Assembly: GCF_000299895.1 (NCBI RefSeq)
Contig: NZ_AMRG01000005.1
Location: 62,001 to 126,000, forward strand
DNA length: 64,000 nucleotides
Source of the DNA: Idiomarina xiamenensis 10-D-4
GTDB lineage: Bacteria > Pseudomonadota > Gammaproteobacteria > Enterobacterales > Alteromonadaceae
Direction: 5' to 3'
The translations under genes were made by a program, and so were the position numbers. Numbering within the stretch: position 1 is the first letter of the stretch; each line of letters begins with the position of its first letter. This document shows positions 16,077 to 23,690 of this stretch, piece by piece. A model generated the notes under the pieces. The model was not told the origin of the DNA. It made no database searches and saw only the letters and a program-made list of their open reading frames with translations.

Positions 16077-16553
16077 ATGAAATCTATATCAAAGGCGATG
16101 GTTTTGGTTTGCACAGTAGGGCTGCTAAGTGGCTGCGAGATTCAGCGTATTGATGCCAAGACGGCGCCTAATTTGGAGCAACGTGAAAATGGTCCATTAC
16201 CGCAATCGCTATTAGCTGATTTAGAGAGAGATATTCGGAGTTTAGTGACTCAAGTGCATCGTAGCCAGGTACAATCCCCGGTGAATAGCGGCGGTAGTCA
16301 AGACAAGTACCGCATCGAAGCACAATTGGTTCAGCAAAGTGATTCTGGATATGTAGCAAAAATTCAAGATCGATTTGTTTGTTCAGAGGTTCAGGTCACT
16401 TATCGTTTTAATTTTCATGATAGCTATTTAGATTCCACGTCCAGACGGCGCTTTATCAGCAATACGGATCAGTATCAGAGAATTGATAAAGTGTGTGACT
16501 ACCAAGTCAGTGGACAGCAAACTTATCAGCAAGGCTTAGCTCAGCGTTTGTAA
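16077..16553 (+). CDS. Small lipoprotein, function unknown
   Basis: The 158-residue product has a lipoprotein signal ending LLSGC (Cys 20) and a C-terminal half with two cysteines (RFVCSEVQVTY and KVCDYQVSG) that could form a disulfide in the periplasm. I do not recognise the family. The ATG at 16077 is preferred over the TTG three bases earlier; AAGGA lies eight bases before it. It follows the coiled-coil lipoprotein on the same strand with 82 bases between, which suggests an operon. Confidence 0.75.
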   Translation: MKSISKAMVLVCTVGLLSGCEIQRIDAKTAPNLEQRENGPLPQSLLADLERDIRSLVTQVHRSQVQSPVNSGGSQDKYRIEAQLVQQSDSGYVAKIQDRFVCSEVQVTYRFNFHDSYLDSTSRRRFISNTDQYQRIDKVCDYQVSGQQTYQQGLAQRL

Positions 16554-16606
16554 GTGCTATAAGTAAGCATGACGAACTGAGTAAAATCGGCCCATTCAGT
16601 AACCAT

Positions 16607-16643
16607 AAAAAAGCGCGCCAGCGTGTTAGCGATGGCGCGCTTT
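16607..16643 (-). terminator. Intrinsic terminator of the pgs operon
   Basis: AAAGCGCGCCA (16610-16620) pairs perfectly with TGGCGCGCTTT (16633-16643) around a 12-base loop. Read on the minus strand it ends in six T, so it should stop the pgsBCW transcript 15 bases after its last stop codon. It may also work weakly on the plus strand. Confidence 0.85.
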
Positions 16644-16658
16644 GCTAAACGGTTCCAA

Positions 16659-17807
16659 TTACACCATGGGTTTAATACCGCTGTCGGCATGCGACGACTT
16701 ACGCCATACCGAGGTAATACGTGATGAGCGTACAATCAACCAGGTTAAGCCAAATAAGGCTAATGCTAACACTGCCGCTAACCAGCGGCGGTAGGTGCTG
16801 GCGGTATAAATGTCGCCATTCCCTACAGGTACCGCTTCCGGCGGCGCAATCGGTAAACCGTAGCGTTCAGCTAAGTCTTTAATGCTGATGAATTGAATAC
16901 CCGGGACTCCCTCTTGTAAGAAGTAGCCCATTACCGTTTGCACCGCGAAAGCTCGCGCTGGTGCGTCGGTGATATAGCCTTCACCAAACAGGTCGTCAAT
17001 ACCTGCTGGACCAACGATAGTGGCACCGCCGCCGACGTTAACGAAGGCTTTGATTTCACGACCGTTAGAGTGCTCGCGGAACAAGGCAATACGATTAGCT
17101 ACCGCTTCTTGATAGTTTTTCGGGTCTAAAAACGGGATACCCGCTTCGTCGATAGCGCCACGAATGGTGCTCAAACCCTCTTTACTTAAGCCTACACCAC
17201 GGTCTTCGATACCCCCCATGGATGCTGCAATTGGCTTTAACTTAATTAAACCGGCGCTGCGTAATTCGCGCTCCATATCGACCCATAGTAGATCCGGCAC
17301 GTTAGCGCCCCACTGCGAGGCCGACGCCGAAGCGATGACGATAGCTTCGGCACCCATCGCCTCTACCGCCGAATAGACCGCCAAGTTTAGCGCTGGAAAT
17401 GAGCCCGATACGGTGACCGCGACTAAGTCACCCTTTTCGACACCGGCTTGTGCCAATAGCTTGACCGCTACCGCTGCCCAATTGGGGTTCAACGTGGTCA
17501 TTTTTGACTCACGCGCACCATGTACCGAGGTCACCGAGCTAGCCGGAATGCCCAACCAACCTGAACGTTGAGGATCGTAATCGGGATTAATCGGTTCGAT
17601 TTGCGCGCGCTTAGTCTTGATCAGCTCCATCGCTTCGCTCATGTTTTTAGCGGCCGACACCATGGTGGTGTAGTTGTCGCTAACCAGCGGGTCACGTTTT
17701 TGCATATTTTCCGCCGCTAAGAAAATCAAAATAGCGGCAAAGGTCAAGAATAATAGGCCCCAGGTTGGTATGCCTGAAGAGCGCCAGTAAATTTTAGTAA
17801 AACTCAT
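16659..17807 (-). CDS. pgsW: Poly-gamma-glutamate system protein PgsW
   Basis: This 382-residue protein has an N-terminal membrane segment (about 13-30) and a C-terminal one (about 340-362) around a soluble, probably extracytoplasmic, domain with Gly-rich motifs (AVTVSGSFPALNLAVYSA and FVNVGGGATIVGPAG). It matches the family annotated as poly-gamma-glutamate system protein (TIGR04332, from memory), found with PgsB and PgsC homologues in many Gram-negative bacteria. Its molecular role is not established. It is the last gene of the operon, 12 bases after pgsC, with a good AGGAGA ribosome site and a terminator behind it. Confidence 0.8.
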   Translation of the reverse strand: MSFTKIYWRSSGIPTWGLLFLTFAAILIFLAAENMQKRDPLVSDNYTTMVSAAKNMSEAMELIKTKRAQIEPINPDYDPQRSGWLGIPASSVTSVHGARESKMTTLNPNWAAVAVKLLAQAGVEKGDLVAVTVSGSFPALNLAVYSAVEAMGAEAIVIASASASQWGANVPDLLWVDMERELRSAGLIKLKPIAASMGGIEDRGVGLSKEGLSTIRGAIDEAGIPFLDPKNYQEAVANRIALFREHSNGREIKAFVNVGGGATIVGPAGIDDLFGEGYITDAPARAFAVQTVMGYFLQEGVPGIQFISIKDLAERYGLPIAPPEAVPVGNGDIYTASTYRRWLAAVLALALFGLTWLIVRSSRITSVWRKSSHADSGIKPMV

Positions 17808-17819
17808 TGTCTGTTCTCC

Positions 17820-18395
17820 TTACCAACCAGGCATCTGGAATGCTTGCGAGGCTTCATAGTTAGCCAACGCTTCGGGCATGATGACGATCAGCGCTAAGCG
17901 CACTAACACCGCAGTAACCGCCAAACCACAAAGGGTTTGCAGCACGCCTTGGCGGTCAAACCAAATGGCTATCAAACCGGGAATGATATAACCCACCAGT
18001 TTGGTTTCGATAATGGTCATCATAAAGTTTGATTCCAAGGCGGCTACCTGAGCCTCGGCTTCACCGGTACCACCGACCATTTGCAGGTTGACCCAAGAGA
18101 CTAAATTCGCCAAGAAGATATCTAAGAAACCAGCAATTAAATAACCGGTTAAAATCATGATGATGGTTTGGCGACGGCCATAAATGATGGCAAAGCTAGC
18201 GATGGTGCGCACAATTAAGAAAGTCACTAACGCCGCGGTTAGGGTTAATGCGATATTCATCGGGTTGGTAAGCTGCAGCGCCATGTAGCCAGGTACCACT
18301 AGGCCGCCAGCGGCTAACCCCAACGCTTGGCTAAGTAATAAGGTAAAGAATAAGCCAACGCCAATGGCGACGGCGAGAATATTTAATGCCATCAT
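17820..18395 (-). CDS. pgsC: Poly-gamma-glutamate synthase membrane subunit PgsC/CapC
   Basis: This 191-residue, very hydrophobic protein has about five membrane segments and the CapC-type pattern near the N terminus (ALGLAAGGLVVPGYMAL). In Bacillus, PgsB and PgsC together form the amide ligase that polymerises glutamate; PgsC there is about 149 residues, so this version is longer, mainly in a central loop (about 105-130). Its start overlaps the pgsB stop by four bases, which implies translational coupling. Confidence 0.85.
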   Translation of the reverse strand: MMALNILAVAIGVGLFFTLLLSQALGLAAGGLVVPGYMALQLTNPMNIALTLTAALVTFLIVRTIASFAIIYGRRQTIIMILTGYLIAGFLDIFLANLVSWVNLQMVGGTGEAEAQVAALESNFMMTIIETKLVGYIIPGLIAIWFDRQGVLQTLCGLAVTAVLVRLALIVIMPEALANYEASQAFQMPGW

Positions 18396-19597
18396 AGATC
18401 TTCTTCCTTCAATGAGCGGTTTTGGAAAAAGCGGGCGACTTGCTCGCCACCGCCGTGGATGTTACAGACACCCACAACCAGCGCTCGCTTTCCGCTCTCT
18501 TCTAAAATACTTTCGGTAATGTCAGTAATGGGCGCGCCTTCCATGACAAATAAGCGCTCTGGGTCCATACCATTTTTAACCGCCGCGCGGACGAATAACA
18601 GCGTACCTGAACCCATTAAAATATACTTATCAGCAGTCGGCCACTCAGACACCGCATCGGCCATTTGCTGCGAACGATGTGGACGGTCGGCACGACAGTT
18701 GATCAGCAATACGCGCCGACGTTCGTCACCGTGCTTGTCGATCATTTGTTGCCAAATGCGGCCAGTTGACTCGGGATCGTTGGCGGCAAAAGCGTTAACG
18801 AACACGATATCGCGTTGAAAGTAATCGATATGCAGTACCTGCATGGCTCCGGCTTCCGGCGCCAACGAAGTCATACCGGCTAAAGCATCTGCGCGATTAA
18901 CCCCTAATTCGGCGCAAATTTTCAGCGCTAAGGCGACGTTTTCTTTATGCTCGGCATAACGAAAACGCGACATCTCGTCGTCGCTGATGGCCTCAACTTC
19001 TTCTTCGGTAACCCCATACAGGGTCGAGTTACGGTCTTCGGTACTGTGTTCAAACACATCGAGTAAATCACGCTCGGCGGTGAACAGTTGGCCGTCGACC
19101 GGCGTGCTACCGGCTAATGCTAAAGCCACATCGCGCTCGCCCGGACCCATCACATCTAAGTGGTCGGCACGGGCGTTGGTGATGACGCCCACGTTCGAGC
19201 GCACCATGCGTAGCTCGCTGAGTGATTGGTAGTGTGGCTGTAATGCCATACATTCGATAACGACGATTTCTGGTTTTAACGCCGCCATGCGTTTTAAGGT
19301 GCGCATTTGCTCCAAAATATTGGCACCGGCGATACGATAAATCGGAAATTCTCTGCCGTCGGGGTCGGTTAATGCGGCCGCAGAGCCAGTGGTTTTTGCG
19401 CAAACGCGCTTACCGCCACTACGCAAACCGGCGGCGATAAGCCGGGTGACACTGGTTTTACCGCGCGTGCCATTGACGTGCACACGCACGGGTATGCCAC
19501 GCACGATGGCTCGGTGCCGCCAAGCTTCAAAAAGCCCAGCTAACACCAATAGCAGCCATAACGCTGCCATGACGATGAGTGTACTTGGGATAGACAC
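18392..19597 (-). CDS. pgsB: Poly-gamma-glutamate synthase ligase subunit PgsB/CapB
   Basis: This 401-residue ATP-dependent amide ligase of the Mur-ligase superfamily has an N-terminal membrane anchor (about 5-23) and the nucleotide-binding motif HVNGTRGKTSV at about 40-50. VIECMALQP and ITNARADHLDVMGP, the CapB versions of the central-domain motifs, follow. It should join glutamates through the gamma carboxyl group for capsule or released polymer. I place the start at the GTG at 19597, which has a GGGAGGT site six bases upstream; a GTG at 19621 gives a longer frame with no such site. It is first in the pgsB-pgsC-pgsW operon. No pgsA/capA or pgsE is present. Confidence 0.88.
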   Translation of the reverse strand: MSIPSTLIVMAALWLLLVLAGLFEAWRHRAIVRGIPVRVHVNGTRGKTSVTRLIAAGLRSGGKRVCAKTTGSAAALTDPDGREFPIYRIAGANILEQMRTLKRMAALKPEIVVIECMALQPHYQSLSELRMVRSNVGVITNARADHLDVMGPGERDVALALAGSTPVDGQLFTAERDLLDVFEHSTEDRNSTLYGVTEEEVEAISDDEMSRFRYAEHKENVALALKICAELGVNRADALAGMTSLAPEAGAMQVLHIDYFQRDIVFVNAFAANDPESTGRIWQQMIDKHGDERRRVLLINCRADRPHRSQQMADAVSEWPTADKYILMGSGTLLFVRAAVKNGMDPERLFVMEGAPITDITESILEESGKRALVVGVCNIHGGGEQVARFFQNRSLKEEDL

Positions 19598-19925
19598 CGA
19601 ATACCTCCCTGTTAAAAGCACAATAGGTTAAAGGTGTTACGCTAATGTTTTGGTTATAAGCCGTTATTTTTTATCACAGAGCTTTTATAAATCTCTGATT
19701 TTTACTTTGTTTTTACGTCTGCCAGCGAGTATGGACGAACTGGTAAGAAGAACCGCAAACCCATCTCGATGTGTTGCCATATGATATAGCGAGCAAATGC
19801 GGGCTCACCCCAACCATAGACATAAACAGTAAAAACGTCAGCTTTTGCAAAATGGATGACTACGCCGCTCGATATTTTTTCAGGCAGCGTTAACCGCCAA
19901 CTACACAATCGTTAGCGTTATCAAG
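19598..19925. other. Intergenic region, possibly with a decayed gene remnant
   Basis: This space between pgsB and the DUF2254 gene has an A/T-rich imperfect hairpin near 19674-19700 (CAGAG/CTCTG arms). A 68-codon minus-strand frame (19702-19908) opens only with TTG, lacks a ribosome site and has a stop two codons upstream. Its stretch GWGEPAFARYI followed by GLRFF faintly recalls the region before motif I of FkbM-type methyltransferases, so it may be an eroded fragment. This is weak, and I do not call it a gene. Confidence 0.25.
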
Positions 19926-21248
19926 TTATGGCGTCTTTTGATAACCGCGCATACAGTGCTTCAAGCGAGTTCTATCGTCACCCATCGTCAGTGCTTGGCG
20001 GGCGCGCTCATAAGCTAACTCGGCTTGTGCTTTAACCTGCCGACGTAACTCGCCATGATAGATTTGATGCAAGGCCAGCAGCGACTTTTGTAAGCGTAAC
20101 TGCACTTCAATAAGGCTAGCGCCGTCGCGGGCAATGGGGGTGAAAACATCGTCTAATAAATCGGCGCTGTTTAACATCGGTACCCATACTCGGGCATAAG
20201 GCATGTCATCGCCATGGCTAGGTGCTTGCTGGTCTGGTAGTGGCGTTAAAACGCGCACCGCGCGGCTAAGAATATCAATCGCCGTGCCGGGATCGTTGAC
20301 CGCCGGCGACAGCGCACGACTGGCAATTTCTGCAAGTACTGACAAGCCAAAACGCGGGTCTTGATCAAACGAACGAAAGTGTCCGAGGGTTAGGCTACGC
20401 GTCAATTTATCGCGTAATTCATCCAGGGCTTGTTGACGATACTCGGGGCTATCGACGTTATCAGCATCGATTCCGGGTTGTGGGTGTGGTAAATCGACGT
20501 AGCCGATGACGCGCTTGGGGTGCACGAAGTCTCCGGGTAACACCAATAAAAATACTTGGGCTTGGTAATCATCGGCTTTGTCGGCCAGACCGGCGATATC
20601 GATGTGCTGAATATAGGCAACTTGCTCGGCATAAACCGGCTCGGCACTGTCGGGTATGGTGACCGCATCGGTTAATGGGCGGCCGCCCAAACAGGGGCTT
20701 TTGATTCTGGCGTTAAGGGCGCGTGCAGCGGCCTCTTCAACGCGCCGACTGCTGTCACCGACGCGACCAAAATTGGACAGGTGGCTGATCCAACGCAAAA
20801 TCGTAATGACAATCAGCACCACTACCGCAATGGTGACAATGAATAACACAAAGCGTCCAGCATCGCTGTAAGCGTTGGTACTTAATGCGATTAAACCGAC
20901 CAGAGAAAATAAAAACGAACCAATAAAGGTGGCAAGTACGTTTTGCGTGGTGGTGTCTTGCATCAGCAAGCGCGTAGCTCGTGGTGTGACATTACTGGTT
21001 GCGGCACCGTAAGCCGACACCATGACGCTCAAAGAAAAGGTGGTGACCGCCAGCATGCTCGATGCCAAAATATTTAGAATACGGTCGACCGCATCGGCGC
21101 CGATACCATATTCCCACTCACTGGGTAAAATCCATTGCGCCAAGGTTGCTAACAGAGCCACGATGATGGCAAAAATGGCAAACAGCGAGGCGCGCAACCA
21201 CAGTGTGCGCGTTAATTGTGCCCATAACCACTGCCATTTTGACATCAT
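19926..21248 (-). CDS. DUF2254 membrane protein
   Basis: The 440-residue product has four N-terminal membrane segments (about 15-38, 58-80, 105-127 and 135-157) and a soluble C-terminal half, as in the DUF2254 family of predicted membrane proteins. Family signatures include TTFSLSVMVSAY..ASNVTPRA (about 70-91) and RALSPAVNDPGTAID (about 310-324). Its function is unknown; the layout is channel- or sensor-like, but that is inference. It stands alone on the minus strand between the pgs operon and the DOPA-dioxygenase remnant. Confidence 0.88.
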   Translation of the reverse strand: MMSKWQWLWAQLTRTLWLRASLFAIFAIIVALLATLAQWILPSEWEYGIGADAVDRILNILASSMLAVTTFSLSVMVSAYGAATSNVTPRATRLLMQDTTTQNVLATFIGSFLFSLVGLIALSTNAYSDAGRFVLFIVTIAVVVLIVITILRWISHLSNFGRVGDSSRRVEEAAARALNARIKSPCLGGRPLTDAVTIPDSAEPVYAEQVAYIQHIDIAGLADKADDYQAQVFLLVLPGDFVHPKRVIGYVDLPHPQPGIDADNVDSPEYRQQALDELRDKLTRSLTLGHFRSFDQDPRFGLSVLAEIASRALSPAVNDPGTAIDILSRAVRVLTPLPDQQAPSHGDDMPYARVWVPMLNSADLLDDVFTPIARDGASLIEVQLRLQKSLLALHQIYHGELRRQVKAQAELAYERARQALTMGDDRTRLKHCMRGYQKTP

Positions 21249-21409
21249 GTCGTTGTTGTCCTTGTGCGAAAGAGAGCGAGTTGTCTCGTCAATAATAAAA
21301 TAGCGCTACTGACATGCTAAAAGATCTCTGCCGGTATGGCTAAGTGTATTGCTAAGAAATTACTCATTTAGCCGTAAAAGCGACCACTTTAGTGTGACTC
21401 TTCGGCGTT

Positions 21410-22157
21410 TTAAAAGGCAAATGCGTCCATTGCTAACACGCCGTGACTGATACTGCTGTGTAAATGTTGTGCGGGCAAGTCACCCGCGCCAGCGGCAATC
21501 AGCAGCGGTAAAAAGTGTTCCGGCGAGGGATGATTAGCCAATACCTGCGGCGCTTGTTGCCAATGGTTTAAGGCGGCCAGCGAGTCGCTTTGTAATTGCG
21601 TTGTGACCCAGTCGCGAAAAGTTAACACCCAGTCGGGAGTCGCGCTGTATGCTGGCTGCAGTCGCTGTAGGTTATGCGTCAAACTGCCGCTGCCGAGAAT
21701 TAATATATGCTCGTCACGCAGTGCTCGCAGTTGCTGCCCTAACGCCAGCAGTTGGCTATTTGACCAACGCCACGGTAGCGATAGCGACACCACGGGCACG
21801 TCGGCGTCGGCAAATAGCCAGCGCAGTGGCACCCACACGCCATGATCGAAGCCTCGCTCGACCAACTGCGCAGCGCATAGTTTGGCAATACGTTGCGCTA
21901 GTTGGGGTGAACCGGGGGCGTTATAACGTAAGCGATAGAGTTGCTCTGGAAAACCATTAAAATCATGCACGGTGGCCGGCGCTGAGGTTTGACTGACTAA
22001 CAACTGCGAGCTGGTCCAGTGTGCCGATATCACCACGATCGCGCTGGGTTTGGCGCGACCACTGAAGTGTTGGGCGGCGTATTGTTGCAGAAACTGCGCG
22101 GCGGGCTGCGAGTCCCAGCATGGGGGAACCATGCGAAACAAATAAACTGGGTAACAT
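21410..22157 (-). pseudogene. 4,5-DOPA dioxygenase extradiol-like (YgiD) gene, frameshifted
   Basis: Two frames make up one LigB-type dioxygenase. Translation from the ATG at 22157 gives the family start MLPSLFVSHGSPML and then runs out of frame. The rest (DSQPAAQFLQQ through VVISAHWTS, LILGSGSLTHNL and the ending SHGVLAMDAFAF) is read in another frame from about 22120 to 21410. The total span is 748 bases (3n+1). The break falls at a CTGGGACTC stretch, so one extra G or a loss of 2 or 5 bases would explain it. The metal-binding histidines (SHGSP, SAHW, THNL) are all present, one side or the other of the break. The ribosome site and coupling to doxX (3 bases) are intact, so this is a recent lesion or a sequencing error. 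Confidence 0.8.
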
Positions 22158-22160
22158 GGC

Positions 22161-22538
22161 TTAGCGTCCTTTGACGGCCCATTTGCCGCCGCCTAAGCCG
22201 GCTTGCACTAGCAGCGTAATGGTCCAGAAAATGGGGAACTCCCAGCCGCCGCCAGCATTAGAGAATACCCAGCCGTTACCCATATGTACCCAGGCGGCGC
22301 CCAATAGCACCGGCACCAGCAGTAGGCTGATCAGGCGAGTATAGAACCCTGCAATCAATGCCAAACCCCCACCGATTTCGGCGGCGATGGTGAGGTAAGC
22401 AAAAAAACCGGGTAAGCCTAACGATTCAAAGTAGGACACCGTGCCGGGTAGGGTAAATATAAAAACTTTCATTAACCCGTGGGCGAGGGTCATTACGCCT
22501 AAGCTGACACGCAATAAGGTGGTTGCATACTGATTCAT
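22161..22538 (-). CDS. DoxX-family membrane protein
   Basis: The 125-residue product has four membrane segments and typical DoxX motifs (TLLRVSLGVMTLAHGLMKV at 7-25 and LTIAAEIGGGLALIAGFYTR at about 49-68). DoxX proteins are small integral membrane proteins linked to redox or thiol stress and are often paired with dioxygenases or oxidoreductases. It is co-transcribed with the downstream DOPA-dioxygenase-like gene and has a TGGAGAT ribosome site. A LysR regulator gene lies directly upstream on the same strand. Confidence 0.88.
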   Translation of the reverse strand: MNQYATTLLRVSLGVMTLAHGLMKVFIFTLPGTVSYFESLGLPGFFAYLTIAAEIGGGLALIAGFYTRLISLLLVPVLLGAAWVHMGNGWVFSNAGGGWEFPIFWTITLLVQAGLGGGKWAVKGR

Positions 22539-22617
22539 TATTTTATCTCCAAAAGGGTACAGGTTACGTCGTTAATGGCGTGAACCGCTGCCATGCCAAA
22601 CAGTGTAGATGGAGATA

Positions 22618-22646
22618 TATAAAATATAATCAGCTTAAATGGTAAA
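22618..22646 (-). promoter_or_regulatory. Predicted promoter of doxX
   Basis: On the minus strand TTTACC (-35, 22641-22646) and TTTATA (-10, 22618-22623) have a 17-base spacer in an A/T-rich patch about 80 bases before the doxX start. The same patch has partly symmetrical ATATAAAATATAAT, which could be a LysR-type target, but that is inference. Confidence 0.45.
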
Positions 22647-22670
22647 ACATTGTTTCTTTATGGATGACAA

Positions 22671-23564
22671 TCAATCGATGTCCCACGTCGCTGGGTTACC
22701 CCACCCCTGTTTTAAGTAGTCGCTGAGCAGGCGCACATTGGCTGACAGGTACTGACGCGCCGGGTACACCGCATAAACACCAAGTTGTTCTGCTGGCTGG
22801 TCGTTGAACAGTGTACGCAAACGCCCTTGACGAATACTCTGTTGCACCAAAAAGCTGGGTTGATAAGCGATGCCTAAGCCAGCCTCGGCGGCGATCACTA
22901 AACTGTCACCGTTATTGCTGGCAAAGTAACTGTCGACACTGATGGCTTGCTTGGCGATGTGCCAAGTATTGCCGTGACGGCTACTGTGATAAGTCAAGCA
23001 GCGATGCTGCTTGAGTTCGGCAAGCGCCCGTGGCGTCCCCTGACGAGCCAGATAATCAGGCGCGGCGACGACATGCATGGCGCAGGTTGCAAGGGGTTTG
23101 GCGACATAACTGGCATCATCTAAATGACCAATGCGGATAGCCATATCGTAGCCTTCTTCGAGCAAATCCACACGTCGATCATTTAAGTCTAGCTGCACCG
23201 TTAATTGCGGATGTTGCTGCATAAACTCGGTCAGTAATGGGGCCAGATAGCGAATGCCAAACGACATGGGGCCGTTAATGCGTAGCCGGCCGTGCACTTT
23301 ATTGGTGCTGGCGCTGAGTTCTGCGGCAGCATCGTCTAGCTGTTGCAATGCCAGTTGGGCTTTGTCGCGATAGCGGGCGCCAGCGTCGGTCAATTGTAGC
23401 CGTCGCGTGGTGCGTTGTAACAAGCGTGCGCCTAACGCTTGCTCGAGTTGCATGACCAGCTTAGAAACCTGCGTGCGGGATAAATTTAGCGCGTCAGCGG
23501 CACGTGTGTAGCTGCCTAAATCCACCACTTTTAAAAAGGCTTGAATAGCACTTAACTGGTTCAT
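22671..23564 (-). CDS. LysR-family transcriptional regulator
   Basis: This 297-residue regulator has an N-terminal winged helix-turn-helix (about 1-60: MNQLSAIQAFLKVVDLGSYT then LNLSRTQVSKLVMQLEQALG) and a C-terminal substrate-binding domain (about 90-295). The sequence is that of the LysR subgroup in which the regulator often controls adjacent oxidoreductase or DoxX genes. The start at 23564 is where the HTH begins; the frame extends upstream over 90 codons without family similarity. Unusually for the family, it points the same way as its probable targets doxX and the DOPA-dioxygenase gene. Confidence 0.92.
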   Translation of the reverse strand: MNQLSAIQAFLKVVDLGSYTRAADALNLSRTQVSKLVMQLEQALGARLLQRTTRRLQLTDAGARYRDKAQLALQQLDDAAAELSASTNKVHGRLRINGPMSFGIRYLAPLLTEFMQQHPQLTVQLDLNDRRVDLLEEGYDMAIRIGHLDDASYVAKPLATCAMHVVAAPDYLARQGTPRALAELKQHRCLTYHSSRHGNTWHIAKQAISVDSYFASNNGDSLVIAAEAGLGIAYQPSFLVQQSIRQGRLRTLFNDQPAEQLGVYAVYPARQYLSANVRLLSDYLKQGWGNPATWDID

Positions 23565-23690
23565 TGCTAATCCATCGTTGCTGGCTGGTAGCGCTTTGTC
23601 AGCGCTTGTGAGACCGCGTTGAAAAAGCACAATATGGGATTTTTTGTATGCTAAACTCAGTGCTTTCAATTGGCAACGGATGCGTGGTGC

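Noticed and set aside
19880-19925. GTTAGCG/TAACGC-like ends that recall an integron attC site
   Set aside because: The R', R'' and L arms do not fit the attC consensus, and there is no cassette array or integrase nearby.
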